A stretch of DNA of 60,000 nucleotides. Origin: Strigamia acuminata (Eukaryota; Arthropoda; Chilopoda; Geophilomorpha; Linotaeniidae). Within the stretch, counting starts at the first letter, position 1. Every line of letters begins with the position of its first letter. Positions 43,570 to 55,510 of this stretch are shown here, in pieces. The stretch is from the NCBI GenBank assembly GCA_949358305.1, contig OX442314.1, forward strand, positions 28,197,118 to 28,257,117. The letters are read 5' to 3'. The position numbers and the translations under genes were made by a program. A model generated the notes under the pieces. The model worked only from the letters and a program-made list of their open reading frames with translations, did no database searches and had not been told where the DNA came from.

Positions 43570-45483
43570 ATGTGTACGGAGTTGAAGAAACATAGATTAT
43601 TATTTATTATGTACCATGTTGGTATACAAAGAATACTATAATTATTCAAATAGATATACCGGTAGCTTATTTATCACTTTTTTGATACATTATACAATTA
43701 TTATTATTATTATTATTAATTAGACTTATAAAATTGCAGTGTGTAGATTGGCTTATTTAATATTTATTTTTTAAAATGTAAAGTATTTAAATATAATCAG
43801 TTTTTTTATTTTTATTATTTTTATACATAATTTATTCAATTGTCATATTTATTTTCATCATCTTCAAAATAAATGTGAGTTCTTCACAGATGATTAATAT
43901 TTATTTATTAAATGTTTAATGACAACTTCAAACCATTAATTTTTTTTAAAAAATTTCTTTATGTAATTTTCAAAAAAAATAGTTTATGGGATGAGCATTG
44001 TTTAAGATGCTCAAGTTTGAAAATAATAAACCTAACATCCAATCAAACGTTAAAAATTTATTTCAATTACAGTATAAAAATTATGTATTCTTCAAAATGT
44101 AAAAATAAATTTATTCCACAAGGAGTTTAAGATTAGCATGAATTAATGTGCCCATAAACAACCATTCATTGTCAAAAAACTGCCTCAATTAATTTAAACA
44201 ACGTTTTTGAAGTAATGAACAGGAAAGTAACATCAATAAAAACATGAAGAATTATACGAGTAAATATTTACGTGTTTAGAATTTTAAATGATTGGATAGG
44301 GATAGACATTAAAATTACTTAGATTAAAATTACTTAGATATTAAAAAGTTAAAACAACATTCTAGTTTTATAGAAGCAATGCAGTTAAGTGTAACACTTC
44401 AAAAAGTAAGGTGTTGTACTAGAACTGTAGTGATTTTTACCTACAGATTGTATCTATCAGTGCAAGTAGATAAATACTGGCGTTCTTTTTGCCAGCATTA
44501 AATATTTTCAGCGTTTTAATTAATTTTAATTTGATAAAACTCAATTTTAATTTGTCGGTTTTTATTAAATTACTATTTGCGTTCTTATTTATCAACTCCT
44601 AGACATATTTAACCATTCTTTTCAGGACTAGCAGGATTAGCATCCGAACTGTGGATTTAAATCCGGATCACCGCAAAATTAACATTGTATTTACACACTT
44701 CAATCTTTCTTAATTTCTTCTTAATTTCCTTAAGTGTGCCTAGAGCCTATGAATAAAATGTATTTTAGCTTATGAATTATGTGTGTCCCATAAGTGTCAT
44801 TATTGTGTTAAGTAGAATAATTAAAAGAAAGTGATTACAATAGTAATATTTCACGGAGGTACTGACAATGTTCAGGTTTTAAAGAATAAATTTAACTAGA
44901 ACTTAAATGTTAACAATTTTTAAAAACTTATTTTAATTAGTAAAAATAGTAAATTTTTCAAAATGAAAGAGTAAATAAATTCAATAAGTAGTTTAAGACT
45001 AGCATAAATCTAATGTGACTCTAAACAAACATTCAGCACGTCTAAATTGATGAATTAAACAACGTTTTAGCGTCAATTAACAGAAGAAAAAAAATCTATC
45101 AAAAAATGAAGAAATATAGAAATATAAAAGTGAGTAATTATGTGTTTAAGATCGTTCAATAGGGAATTACAAGGAGCATTCAAATTGGTTAGGCAAATAC
45201 CTAAAGTTTTCTTTCATGAATAAAAAGGTAAGTTAAAGGACTGACACAACCCCCTTGCTTAAAGTTAATCAAAATAAATGGACTAACTTAAGTAAAATAC
45301 GACGTAAATTACGTCATGTGCGAAAATACATAGTCAAGCAGATTTTTCTAAACGCGCCTACTTAAATTTTAAATGATTAGACAGGCATTAAAATTCTAAC
45401 GATTTCTCACACTGTGCAAATACAGTAATTGATTATTAATTGGAAAGCTGCATTTTAGGTAACTTCAGATTGAATGCTCTGAA
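43570..45483. other. AT-rich gene-free sequence with a diverged duplication
   Basis: No gene seen. About 44090-44240 and 44960-45090 are related: AGTTTAAGATTAGCAT.AAT...AATGTG.C..TAAACAA.CATTCA, then TTAAACAACGTTTT. The two are about 870 bp apart in the same orientation. A TTA-repeat lies near 43700. Confidence 0.5.
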
Positions 45484-48400
45484 TTAGTTTCTGGCTTTTT
45501 TAACTCGAGAAAATGATGGGAGGTTTGCATGAATGGTTATAAACTGATCAACTATCTTTTGCAATAGTTCTGGAATAGCAAGAATTGAAAAGCCAAGCAT
45601 TAGTGCAAAGGAATTTCCAATATCACAGCACAATGCAACTGTAGTGTAGGATAAAATTTGGGTAATCTCTTCAATTATGTTATTCGTTGGAAATATACCG
45701 AGAATCTTGACTGGGAATGCGTCTGGATGTTGAAAGAAAACGTAAGTGTCAAATATTTGTTCTTCGCAAGGTGGATCACAACCACAATCTTTCGTAACAT
45801 CAACTTTTATAGAATTCTTCATAAATAGTTGTACCGAAGAAATTGCTTCTTCAGCATTTGCACAGGTGTTATTTGTTACATTGGGCAGAAATGGTAACCT
45901 AAAATTATAAACTTTCATTATGACCTATGTTGAATTATTACTGTTGAGTAATATCTCTAGAAATGATGTTACCCAGTGCAGTAACTCTTTTCTGTCACCC
46001 CCTTCGATTTCCCCCGTAGACCTCTTTCAAGCAGTAACATGCTCACATTATATTTTATGAAAAATTACTACTCACTTGCATTGAACAAAATTATAAACCT
46101 TTTTTTCATAGCAATCATCTTGGCATCGTTTGTATTTGTCAGAGGCAAGGCAACGTTGAGCTCGCAAGTTTAATCGAACGGTCTAAATTAGAGCAAATGT
46201 TAGAAGAGGTTATGTGTATGTAATCATCCGATGTATTACTTTGAGCATTTTAAATGTAATAATGATGAAAGTGTCATCTAAAACAGTTCTTCTACTTCTG
46301 AGAATTGCTGGTATTGGAGCTTTATTTTGTTGAAAGTATACCTAATTTGTAAAAAATTACGATTTACCACAATTTCTACTTTTCTACTTATACTGTACCT
46401 AAACTTGTAAGTTTACCATATCAATGACTTCACTAGAAAATTACATTACTTTACCTATTCCAAATACTCAGTGGTGAAAAATATAACAGAAAACAGGCCG
46501 AACCAAGCAGCCACATATTCAGTTTTAGCAGTTACTTACTAGTATTTTCCACTAAACTGTGTGTTAATACAGTCCCTATAGGGTGGACCAAAACTCACAA
46601 ACCGGTCTGAAATCTAAATAACTTTTTTTTAAATAATTTTTTAAAAATATTTCTTAAATTGGGAATTTTACTATCAAAAGCGAAGGACAATTTTGACCCA
46701 ATGAGCAAATCAATTATTAGACATTTGATTGTTAGACGTTTGATTGTTGGATGTTGGGTTAGCAATATTGATCCTCGAATTTGTTAGTAAACTAACAATT
46801 TGCATTCTCTGTTTGGTCGTGAATTTTTCCACGATTAATCTTCAAAGTCTTCTTAACAAAATAGTTAAAGTTTGTGACTTTTGACCCACCCTGTACTATT
46901 CTACTAAACTGAGTTACTTGATACTACTGTATTCAAATAAACTGAATAAAAACTACTACCACTACTACTACTTCACTTGACGTTATTTGAGTTTTGATGT
47001 CAACTCAAGTGATACTACTAAATCACTTGTCAAAAGTCAATCTTGATGTGCAATAATTGACGTTTAAACAAATTCTACATTACGTCAAGCTCATGCTGAT
47101 GACATATTTGACTTTTCGATTGTTGTATACCAAAAAATATTACTGAGGCAGCTCCTGCGTATTTCAATGGACCTGCAACAAGATAATGCTCGTATAAATA
47201 TTTTTTATATAATTTTTGTAAAATGTCTAGTTAAAGGTCATGGGAAGAGAAAAATAAAAATTGAGGAGAAGATTGTTTGTGTCATTATTAGACCAAATCC
47301 ATTGTTGAAACGTGTTCAATTGTTTCGAGAGTGTTATATCGTTCGTTTAAACGTTTGAAAATTCTCAAATGTCCTCCATTTTTAGTTTTCGAAAGTTTCC
47401 AAAAGTTGCCGTTGGTGGCGCTATTTATGACGTCATCGGCGACAAACAAGCAGCTTTTTAGCATGGGCTTGGCTTCATTTAAGAGCTACAAAATTTTTTT
47501 TCCAAATTTGACAACACTGTTAGGTTATTGGGATTTTAATATTCAGTAAATATTCCAATTTGCTATTTGTTGCAAGTGTATAGGTTCAAAAGAACTAATA
47601 ATAAATTTTCGTAGCTCTTAAATGAAGCCAAGCCCATGCTAAAAAGCTGCTTGTTTGTCGCCGATGACGTCATAAATAGCGCCACCAACGGCAACTTTTG
47701 GAAACTTTCGAAAACTAAAAATGGAGGACATTTGAGAATTTTCAAACGTTTAAACGAACGATATAACACTCTCGAAACAATTGAACACGTTTCAACAATG
47801 GATTTGGTCTAATAATGACACAAACAATCTTCTCCTCAATTTTTATTTTTCTCTTCCCATGACCTTTAAGTACCGATGTCAGATTGATAGCATGTTCCAG
47901 TGGGCATAGGTATTTTACTCCACAATGCATTAGCTTTTACTCCAGCACCCTGCAAAGACATTTATGATTAACTTTCAGTTAAATTGCCATAACATACATT
48001 TGCAAATTAAACAATTGCATATATTCTGTAGATAAAAAATTCAGGAGTTCTCATTGTTTGAATACAAGTACTCGACCACCAAACTGACTGCCTGGCCCTT
48101 GCCCTACAATGGCCGATCCCCTGGTGACCCTCGTGCAACTTTGCCAAAATCTCTCTTCGCAGGCCAGTCGGAATAAAAATTTGATTATTCTTCAGGATCA
48201 ACCCCTTCTACATGGTCAGGTTAAGTTTGCCCAAATGGTTTGCCATTCCCATCATCGTCGCACGCCCGACACCAAAGTCGGCTTCCCCATTCCCACAATC
48301 GCCGCCACCTTCTCCTGGTCTGGCCGCACTCCGTGTTCGCTGATGTACACTCCCAGGAATCTAATGTCTCGCCTGCAAAACTCACACTTCTCCCGGTTCA

Positions 48401-51400
48401 ACTTAATCCTCGCCTCTCGCAATCTCCGCAAAACCACTCGCTTGTCGTGTTCCATTCTAGTCCGGATATGTACCAAGATGTCATCGATCTGACACTCACA
48501 CCCTTTGCATCCCTCCAAAATCTCGTTCATGCACTGTTGGAAATATTCTGGTGCCGACGTTATGCCGAATGGCAATCGGTTGAAACAAAATCGTCCAAAA
48601 GGCGTAATAAACGTTGTCAACAATCGGCTGCTCTCTGTCAATGCCACCTGACAAAATCCGTAAAAAGCGTCTAATTTCGTGAAAAACTTTGACCCCGCCA
48701 CTGAGGCCAAAGTGATATCCACATCAGGCATCACAGTTCTGAACCTTCTCACGCCCTCATTTAGGGGTATTAAATCAACACATGTGCTGTCATAAATGTC
48801 AACTTGCTATCCAGTTGTAAAGTCTCGAACCGATCCCGCACCAACTCGTCCTTCAAACTCGCATAGGCGCACGTCTCTATCAATGCGACAAGCGACTAAA
48901 TCCTGACATCCACCTCGCTCTTGATTAGTTCATATTTTGATTGTTGTGTTTCAAAATGGCGCATAGTGATCAAAAACACAAAATGGCGCATAGTGATCAA
49001 AAACACAAAATGGCGTCAAAAATGCATCAACCGTCTCGCCCGGTTCCTGCTTCCTGCGATGAAATTGTGCATGTTCATAAATTATATTACGCTTACCCAC
49101 GAAATAGTCCTCAAATATCTGTTTCACACTGGCGTATTCTTTCTTCTTCTCAGCCGTCAAGCTCGTTGCCGCCAAAATGTCCTTCGCTTCGTCGCCCAAA
49201 CAATAAATTAACGTCGTCATCTGTCTCCATTCACTAGCAATGTTCAGCTCGGACAACTCATGGTACCGCTCGAATCTTCGGATCCATTTTGGCCAGCCCT
49301 CAGCGCACTTGAAATCGAACGCCGCCGCCATCTTTGGCGCCCGACAAGTCGCTAAAACGCCGCTCTCAACCGTATCCTCCCTTTCCTCCACCTTGACAAC
49401 ACTCACGCACTCTTCCCACATCCACAAACAATCAAAACCCTCATAAATCACTCAGAAATTCACTTCCGGCACCACGTCGCGAGTCGTAAACAGAGACCCG
49501 TGCGTACGTGTCGGCTAGCTTTATGAACTGTCGCTATCGCGCGCCTATCGCCACCTAGTGGCAAACACCACAGTTCATTTTTGAAAAATTTAATGCATCG
49601 GTAGATGAAGTGGGCGCGGATGATCGCCTTGCTTAAAAGTGGGTTGCGATGCTAAACAGTTTGGGAACCCCTGTACTACAGTAACTTATTTGGTCGCGTA
49701 AAAACTTCTGGGGCAAAAAGGAGTCGCTAGGAAAATGATTGAGAAGCCCTGGGCAATACTTACAGTATTAGCAGTGTCCATTGCTGCTTTATCCATCAAA
49801 GGGGTTTGGTATCGCCACACTTCTTTTATTGACGGTTTTTTGTTGTTTTTAGTCATATTCATTAAATTGATAAAATGAACATCACATTCATTTTTGCCTA
49901 TTTCTATTGCATATGTCCTCCTGTAACGAGTCATTAATGGTCCATCCTTACATGCGATTAAATTGGGCAAATATAATGTGTTATTTTCTTGAATAATTAC
50001 TACATATCTTGTTGGTTCACTGAGATATAATGTGATTCTTTCTTTGCTCACATAAACTGCCAATACTGCAGAAGTAAATATAAGAAATAAATTCACTGCA
50101 GATTGCAGCAGAAGTTGTATTGGAGGCTGCTGTATCATAACCCGTGAAACACTTTTCTTTTTCTCAATGGCCAAATGTATTTGCTTAGTAATTTTCTTTT
50201 TTATGCCGGCTTTAAATTGAACAGGTCTGACAAATTTAGACAAAATGAGCATAAACATTTGTCCAATTTCAATCAAAGATAGAAGAGAAAATCCCAAAGA
50301 GAATCCCAAATTGCCCCCAAAATCGACCACCAAGTTTGGAATGGTGTAAATGTAGACTTCTGTCATTCTGACAAACAATTCTTCCAATACTTTCAAATTT
50401 AGGCTAAATAGATCTTTGCCATTTGGTTCATCTTCAAAATCTATCAAAAACATTAACAATCTGTTAATTATGCAACAAAATAAAAGAGATTATAGTTTAA
50501 CTTGTATCAGTATGCATTATAAACAAATAAACACTCTGTTCACAAGGTCTCAAGCAACCACATTCTTCCGCTGACAGTGTAATCGCTGCAAATGCTTTGA
50601 CATACATTTCAGCCACAATTGATTTGTTTGGTTCTAAACTGCAATCCATCAAATTTTTGTTGGACATATAAGGTAACCTAAGTTAAAAATCTATGAGTAT
50701 ATCAATGTTGCAATGTTTAATGCAAATCTAACCTGCATCGTAGAGGATTTTTTCTTGTCATACAGTCTTGGTAACATTGGATTTCTTTTTTCTTATTCGG
50801 TTCGCAAGAAGGGTTTCTTGAAGATAAAAATTGATACTGCAATAAAAGAAATGCAGCATTACTATGTTTTGCTGAGCAATCACATAATAAATAAGATGTA
50901 TGATAATGTTGTTTAATGTCCATCATAAATAAAGAGCACGCACTTAACCCTCTAGATGTTGCCTTTATTCTTGGCAAAGCTCGAGTGACAACTTTTACTC
51001 TCTTACACCTGTAGGTCACAATTCCCAAGTCGCGCCCTCTGGCGTCAGATTACAACATTAAAGGCACAACACGACAAGACGAATTAGTGATATCTGATAC
51101 ACTTACTTTTCGAATGAGAAATTGCGTGTCTGATTCAATTCCTGACATCACGGAAAAAGTATATTTGTATGGCATGAGGTCAGTTAACACAGCCATCTAA
51201 TATTCAATTATGTAAAAATAAAAGTATAAGTTCACACTGCATAGTAATAAAATAGTAAAAGCAGAGATTTCTTACCGAAATCTGTGGATTTTCACAGCTT
51301 CCATTCTTTTTAAGAATCATATGAATTTTCATATACTGCACTAATTTTCGATCTATAAAGGTTTAGCCAAAACTTTTTAAACTTAAAACCAAAATTGATT

Positions 51401-52094
51401 TTTTTTTTATTTTTCTAACCAGAATTAAGGACCAATGATTTTCCACTTATGTAATCTCTATAACTTAGTGAAATTTCTGTGTTATCTTTTCTAGAAATTC
51501 CTTCTTTAATTGTTGTTTCATGCAATACAGTTTTACCCTGAAATTACTTGACCAACATGATTCCCATCCAATTTTATGAAAACAATAGAAATTAAATACC
51601 TGTCTTATCTTTATGTGTTGTAAATTGCTTGAAATGTTGCTTTTCAGCCAGAAATCCGTATAATTCTCAACATTGATTGCTTCAGAAATCATTCCTTTCA
51701 GTGGTAGATAACAAACAAAAAACATTTGAAGCTGGCTTTTCCCTATCGAACCTTCAGCTAATTTATCCCAGTACTCCGATAAAGATTTGGTATCGAGGCC
51801 AAAGTACATCAGTTCCGGGAATGTCAGTTCACCTATTGGAACATATTCAATTTCAACTTTGAAATGTCCAGCAATGTAGTATTGAATTCTTTCCATTGTT
51901 TGGTAACAACAGACGGTGAAACAGACGATCAAAACAACTAACCATACCGCACGGATTAAACCACTCTTTTTTTTGTTGAAAACATTGTCAATAAACTTCA
52001 AACTATCTTTGTCTGACAGGGAAGTTTGCACTTCTTGATGCACAAGACAACGGATATGGCTTCGACGAAGCCTAAAAGCATTCACCACAGTCAT
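45484..52094 (-). CDS. Two-unit (concatenated) DEG/ENaC sodium channel
   Basis: Exons: E1 51600-52094, E2 51420-51537, E3 51276-51352, E4 51107-51196, E5 50733-50836, E6 50502-50677, E7 49764-50440, E8 47874-47949, (one exon not found), E10 46240-46341, E11 46076-46182, E12 45484-45898. Unit 1: TM1 in E1 (WLVVLIVCFTVCC), extracellular cysteines (CYQDC, CGCLRPCEQ), TM2 with filter GFS in E7 (GGNLGFSLGFSLL). E7 then continues without a stop through a basic linker into a second TM1 (LFLIFTSAVLAVY) and extracellular start. Unit 2: GTCY in E8, CQDDCYEKK in E11, CGCDPPCEEQ and TM2 with LGFSIL in E12. Matching introns share phases (E2/E8 phase 1; E4/E10 phase 0; E5/E11 phase 2). About 840 residues, four spans. 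A two-gene reading would need a second promoter inside E7. Confidence 0.75.
46579..46893. mobile_element. Mariner-type MITE
   Basis: TA on both sides; ends TAGGGTGGACCAAAACTCAC and GTGACTTTTGACCCACCCTG are inverted copies. No coding frame. It lies in the unit 2 intron region of the DEG/ENaC gene. Confidence 0.65.
47231..47869. repeat. Perfect inverted repeat, 259-bp arms
   Basis: Arms 47231-47489 and 47611-47869 read the same on opposite strands wherever compared, with a 121-bp spacer. Each arm contains the palindrome TGACGTCA. Outward edges are GTC TAG TTAAAGG and its counterpart TACTTAAAGG; no target duplication or TIR signature recognised. The right arm begins 4 nt inside the intron after E8 of the DEG/ENaC gene. 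Confidence 0.92.
48007..49451 (-). mobile_element. Degraded gypsy-class retrotransposon
   Basis: Pieces in Gag to integrase order on the minus strand: Gag (about 48960-49451: WPKWIRRFERY, YCLGDEAKDIL), more Gag (48796-48897: LKDELVRDRFE), reverse transcriptase (48252-48752: KLDAFYGFCQ, TPFGRFCFNRLPFG, IDDILVH), and integrase zinc-binding region (48007-48201: LHEGHQGIGHCRAR, VWWSS). Protease, RNase H, the integrase core and LTRs are missing, and stops separate the pieces. It sits in the intron between E7 and E8 of the DEG/ENaC gene, same strand. Confidence 0.85.
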
Positions 52095-52322
52095 TTTGCA
52101 TCAAAATCTACCGTGATAATGTGAATGACAACCTTGGACAAACTCATATCAACGCTCAAACTACAATTTTTAATTATAGTTCACATTTCTGTTTGAAAAT
52201 GAATATAAATAATTAATTTCTTTTAAAATTCAGCTGCCTTGAGAACACGAATTGAAAATTCACAGAATTGATTTTTTTTATAGCCAGTACATGAATTACT
52301 AAGAAACTGTATTTCTTCGAAT

Positions 52323-52478
52323 TAAAGTCGTCCTCGATTACAAGTCAAGAGAAAAATTCAGTTTGTGGAATACAAGTCACTGTCGATTCAGAATTTCACA
52401 AAAACAATTACTTACTGGTTGATGTAATTTCTTTTCTTTCTCGGTTCCCTTGCCATTCGTTGTAACGAGGTTCGACTG
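52323..52478. mobile_element. Short pogo/Tigger-like MITE near the channel gene start
   Basis: Ends ACGAGGTTCGACTG then TA at 52479. A weak inverted counterpart (AAAGTCGTCCTCGATTACAA) lies at about 52324. It is within 400 bp upstream of the DEG/ENaC first exon. The remainder of 52095-53034 has no clear gene. Confidence 0.45.
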
Positions 52479-53034
52479 TATATCGTACAAGTGAAACACA
52501 AAATTTTATTAATTATAGTGAGTGTGTAGGTACATAATGTAGGCAGTGATCGATTGTTTATCAAAAATTAAAATTTAAATTAAAATTTTTTTCTACCAGA
52601 AACGTAAAAAGTAATAATTATACGCTAAAGTGCATATTTTAATTTTGTCACAAACATCGGAGATAATTATACAATATCATAATTATGAGTTTTACACACG
52701 AGAGAGATCGGTGCCACCAATCTCCGCTCACCTCCCAGTCAGCCAATCCCGTCGCTCCATCTATTTATTTCCACCACCAGACCGCGCGAAATTCAATTTC
52801 GCCATTTTTGGTGCATGTTTTTTATCGCCGTTAACACGTGTCGTACTGATTGAAAACAACTATTCAAGGTAAGATCCATTTTTTTTATTATATTTTCTCA
52901 TTTTTTTAAATGAAATTTTCGTTTCTTTGATGTTGTATTCAATTACATTTCAATTTTTGAAAGAATATTAGATTTTTTTATCTGGTCACGAATGCATTAA
53001 TGTGGGTGAAACTCGAAACGAAACGGATGATGAA

Positions 53035-53316
53035 ATGTCAGCTCCAGTAGAACTAGCCCCAAATAAGCCGCTACAGTTACCGACATTATCACCCCCGTTT
53101 ATATTGCAACCTTTATTACCGTTGACAATGTTGCCTGTAATCAAGCCACCACTGCCAACAACCCCAAAACCAAGACAAAGTCCAGTCCAACTAAGTCTGA
53201 AGGCAAATCTTTATATGTTTTGTGGCCAATTAAAACGATTGTCTGTTTTGACATTTAAGTGTAAATTATTTTCCCTAGACAAACTAAAGCCGCTGAGTAG
53301 AAGACCTGTGCATTAA
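53035..53316 (+). CDS. Possible small proline-rich protein
   Basis: 93 codons from ATG 53035 (MSAPVELAPNKPLQLPTLSP). The first half is rich in Pro and Leu, the second is basic. A donor-like GTAAGATC at 52870 and an acceptor-like TATTAG near 52971 suggest a spliced leader exon upstream. No family recognised; LTR-like sequence starts soon after the stop. It could be a gene fragment. Confidence 0.25.
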   Translation: MSAPVELAPNKPLQLPTLSPPFILQPLLPLTMLPVIKPPLPTTPKPRQSPVQLSLKANLYMFCGQLKRLSVLTFKCKLFSLDKLKPLSRRPVH

Positions 53317-53459
53317 ATGTTGTTAATTTTGGCCAAGAGTTCAGACAAGAGTGTTGTTGTGTATAACTTGAATGATTATTACATTATCTATTGTGGTGAT
53401 CTCAATATATTTCACCAACTTAGAAGATAAATTAATTGTGTCTTCTAATTAATTTGACT

Positions 53460-54345
53460 GTGGCACTCGCCAAGTCAGATCATGTGACCGAGGGGAGAAA
53501 TCCTCTCTAGGCCCGTATCACCTCAGGTTGTCTGGGGTAAAAACGGCATTGGCCGTTATGGTGCAATATGAGCATTATGGTGCAATAATCCTTTGTTGCA
53601 CCAGTTTTAGCTAATTGCGCAGATTATCTGCGCAATATTGAAGCGTGCCGGGCTCGCGCCCTAGCTTCAATCGGGACTCTTGACTAAATACACAAACCAC
53701 AAACATCACTGCTTTTCTGCTCCTGACAAAAAGTATTGATCGTGGACCGTGTATTCCAAGTTTCACCAGCTTGCTTTGTATAAAATACAAAGCCAGCAAT
53801 CCTGCTTGAATTAGTCGCAGCTAATTCCAGCTATCGTATCGAGAAGTAGAAGTTCCCGCGTTCAACGTGAACCATCGCCGAGACGAGTGCGCGAACACCC
53901 GCCGACGCCATCGTACCGAGACCGGACGCCTGTAGACGTGAACCACCGCCACCGAGCCGTCGTACGAGCTACAGAAGGACCCACGAGAACCATCGTCGCC
54001 AGGACCATCGTTCGTGAGTCGTTTAACGAAGACATCGGCCTTCGTAACAACATTTGTGTTGTCAAGCACCATTTTGACGCTTTTAGCTTGCAACAGTCGT
54101 TGCAAGCCCTTCCATTGTTTCCCCGCTCTTTTATTACCCGACTTGTCGCTTTTTATTATCATATTTTAACTAGTCATTGTAATTAAACCGAATAAAACAT
54201 TTGTGTGATTTTTATATTAAAAACTGTCTTTTTATTTTCCATTAAATTAACCCTAGATAATTTGTGGCCGCGATATAAGTCTATTTTAGCATTCACCTGC
54301 GGTTGTGAGCATATTATTTAGTAATTTGCCCACGAATAACCCGGA
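53460..54345 (+). repeat. LTR-like sequence (probable solo LTR)
   Basis: Starts near TGTGGCACTCGCC and ends near CGCAGCACA. It has a TATA-like word (TGTATAAAATAC, about 53777), a GC-rich arginine-codon-like segment (53820-54060), and a polyadenylation signal (AATAAA, about 54190) followed by a T-rich tail. The layout resembles U3-R-U5 and also the insertion at 7422-8987. I could not confirm target duplication, so borders are approximate. Confidence 0.35.
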
Positions 54346-54654
54346 TCGCAGCACAATCAATTACTTCAATATGTATATTTTTACATGTCATACAAGTAAA
54401 CAAATGTAAACTCACATGACACATGATAGTTTTATGTAAACCACGTCTAGTGACATGTCTCAAAAACTTAACTTGATGACATGCAAATAAAATGACTTTG
54501 CGCCCTTCTTCAACTTAGTTTTGAGCGCTACTTCAACTGGATGAAGGACGCAAAATCATTTTGACTTTGCGCCCTCATTCAACTGGGTTGAATTTCAAAA
54601 TAAAATTTCCATTGCGCGCTCCGTCAATTTTACTTTTCGCGCTATTTTAACTTG

Positions 54655-54860
54655 ACTTTCCGCGCTAATTGAACAACAGCAGAATAAACACAATTTTGGA
54701 TTGAACAACAGCAGAATAAACACAATTTTGAATTGAACAACAGCAAAATAAACACAATTTTGGATTGAACAACAGCAAAATAAACGCATTTTCGAATTGA
54801 ACAACAGCAAAATGAACACATTTTCGAATTGAACAACAGCAAAATAAACACAATTTCAAA
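54655..54860. repeat. TTGAACAACAGCAAAATAAACACA array
   Basis: Six units of about 36 bp, ATTGAACAACAGCAAAATAAACACAATTTT and variants. ORFs on the minus strand (FCCCSIQNCVY...) only reflect the repeat. Confidence 0.9.
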
Positions 54861-55196
54861 CGTGCGCACAATGGAATTAACGCGCATCTGACGTGCGCTC
54901 GATTGAAGGTATGCCCAACGGACGTGCGCAATAATTGAAGGAACGAGCAATGAACGAGATTGGAGCATGTGTCCTACCAACCATGATTACACTCTGCTGC
55001 AACAGGGCCAACCACCACGGCGCGCACGAGCACTAAAGTATGCATGGAATGACATCCGCATCCGCAATATAGTTGCACGATTTAAGAATGGTGTACTTTC
55101 CATTCCTCAATTCGCTGCATTTGTCCCCAGGTGCCCCACATGCCGGGCTGAGGTCGACTACATAATAGTTGCTTTCATTTAAATTAAAATTAAATT

Positions 55197-55510
55197 AAAT
55201 TAAAAACACCAAAACACCAAGTAATAACATTGAATAACAGCAAAACACCAAGTAATAGCATTGAATAACAGCAAAACACCAAGTAATAACATTGAATAAC
55301 AGCAAAACACCAAGTAATAGCATTGAATAACAGCAAAACACCAAGTAATAACATTGAATAACAGCAATTAAAACACCCAAAATTATAGTTGAATAACAGC
55401 AAAACATTAAAAATTAATGTTGAATAACAGCAAAATACAAAAACTTAAAATTGAACAACAACAAAATATCATTAAAAATCAAATGAATAACGGCAAAACA
55501 CCGACTGAAT
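55197..55510. repeat. TTGAATAACAGCAAAACACCAAGTAATA array
   Basis: About nine units, 32 bp each on the left (ACATTGAATAACAGCAAAACACCAAGTAAT), degenerating to the right. Shares the core TTGAAnAACAGCAAAA with the array 340 bp upstream. Confidence 0.9.

Noticed and set aside
47167-47358. Mirror-image 63-codon frames on both strands at 47167 and 47742
   Set aside because: They are the two arms of the perfect inverted repeat; no protein feature is visible.
54595-54980. Cysteine-rich minus frames (FCCCSIQNCVY)
   Set aside because: Translation of a 36-bp tandem repeat; no start or splice support.
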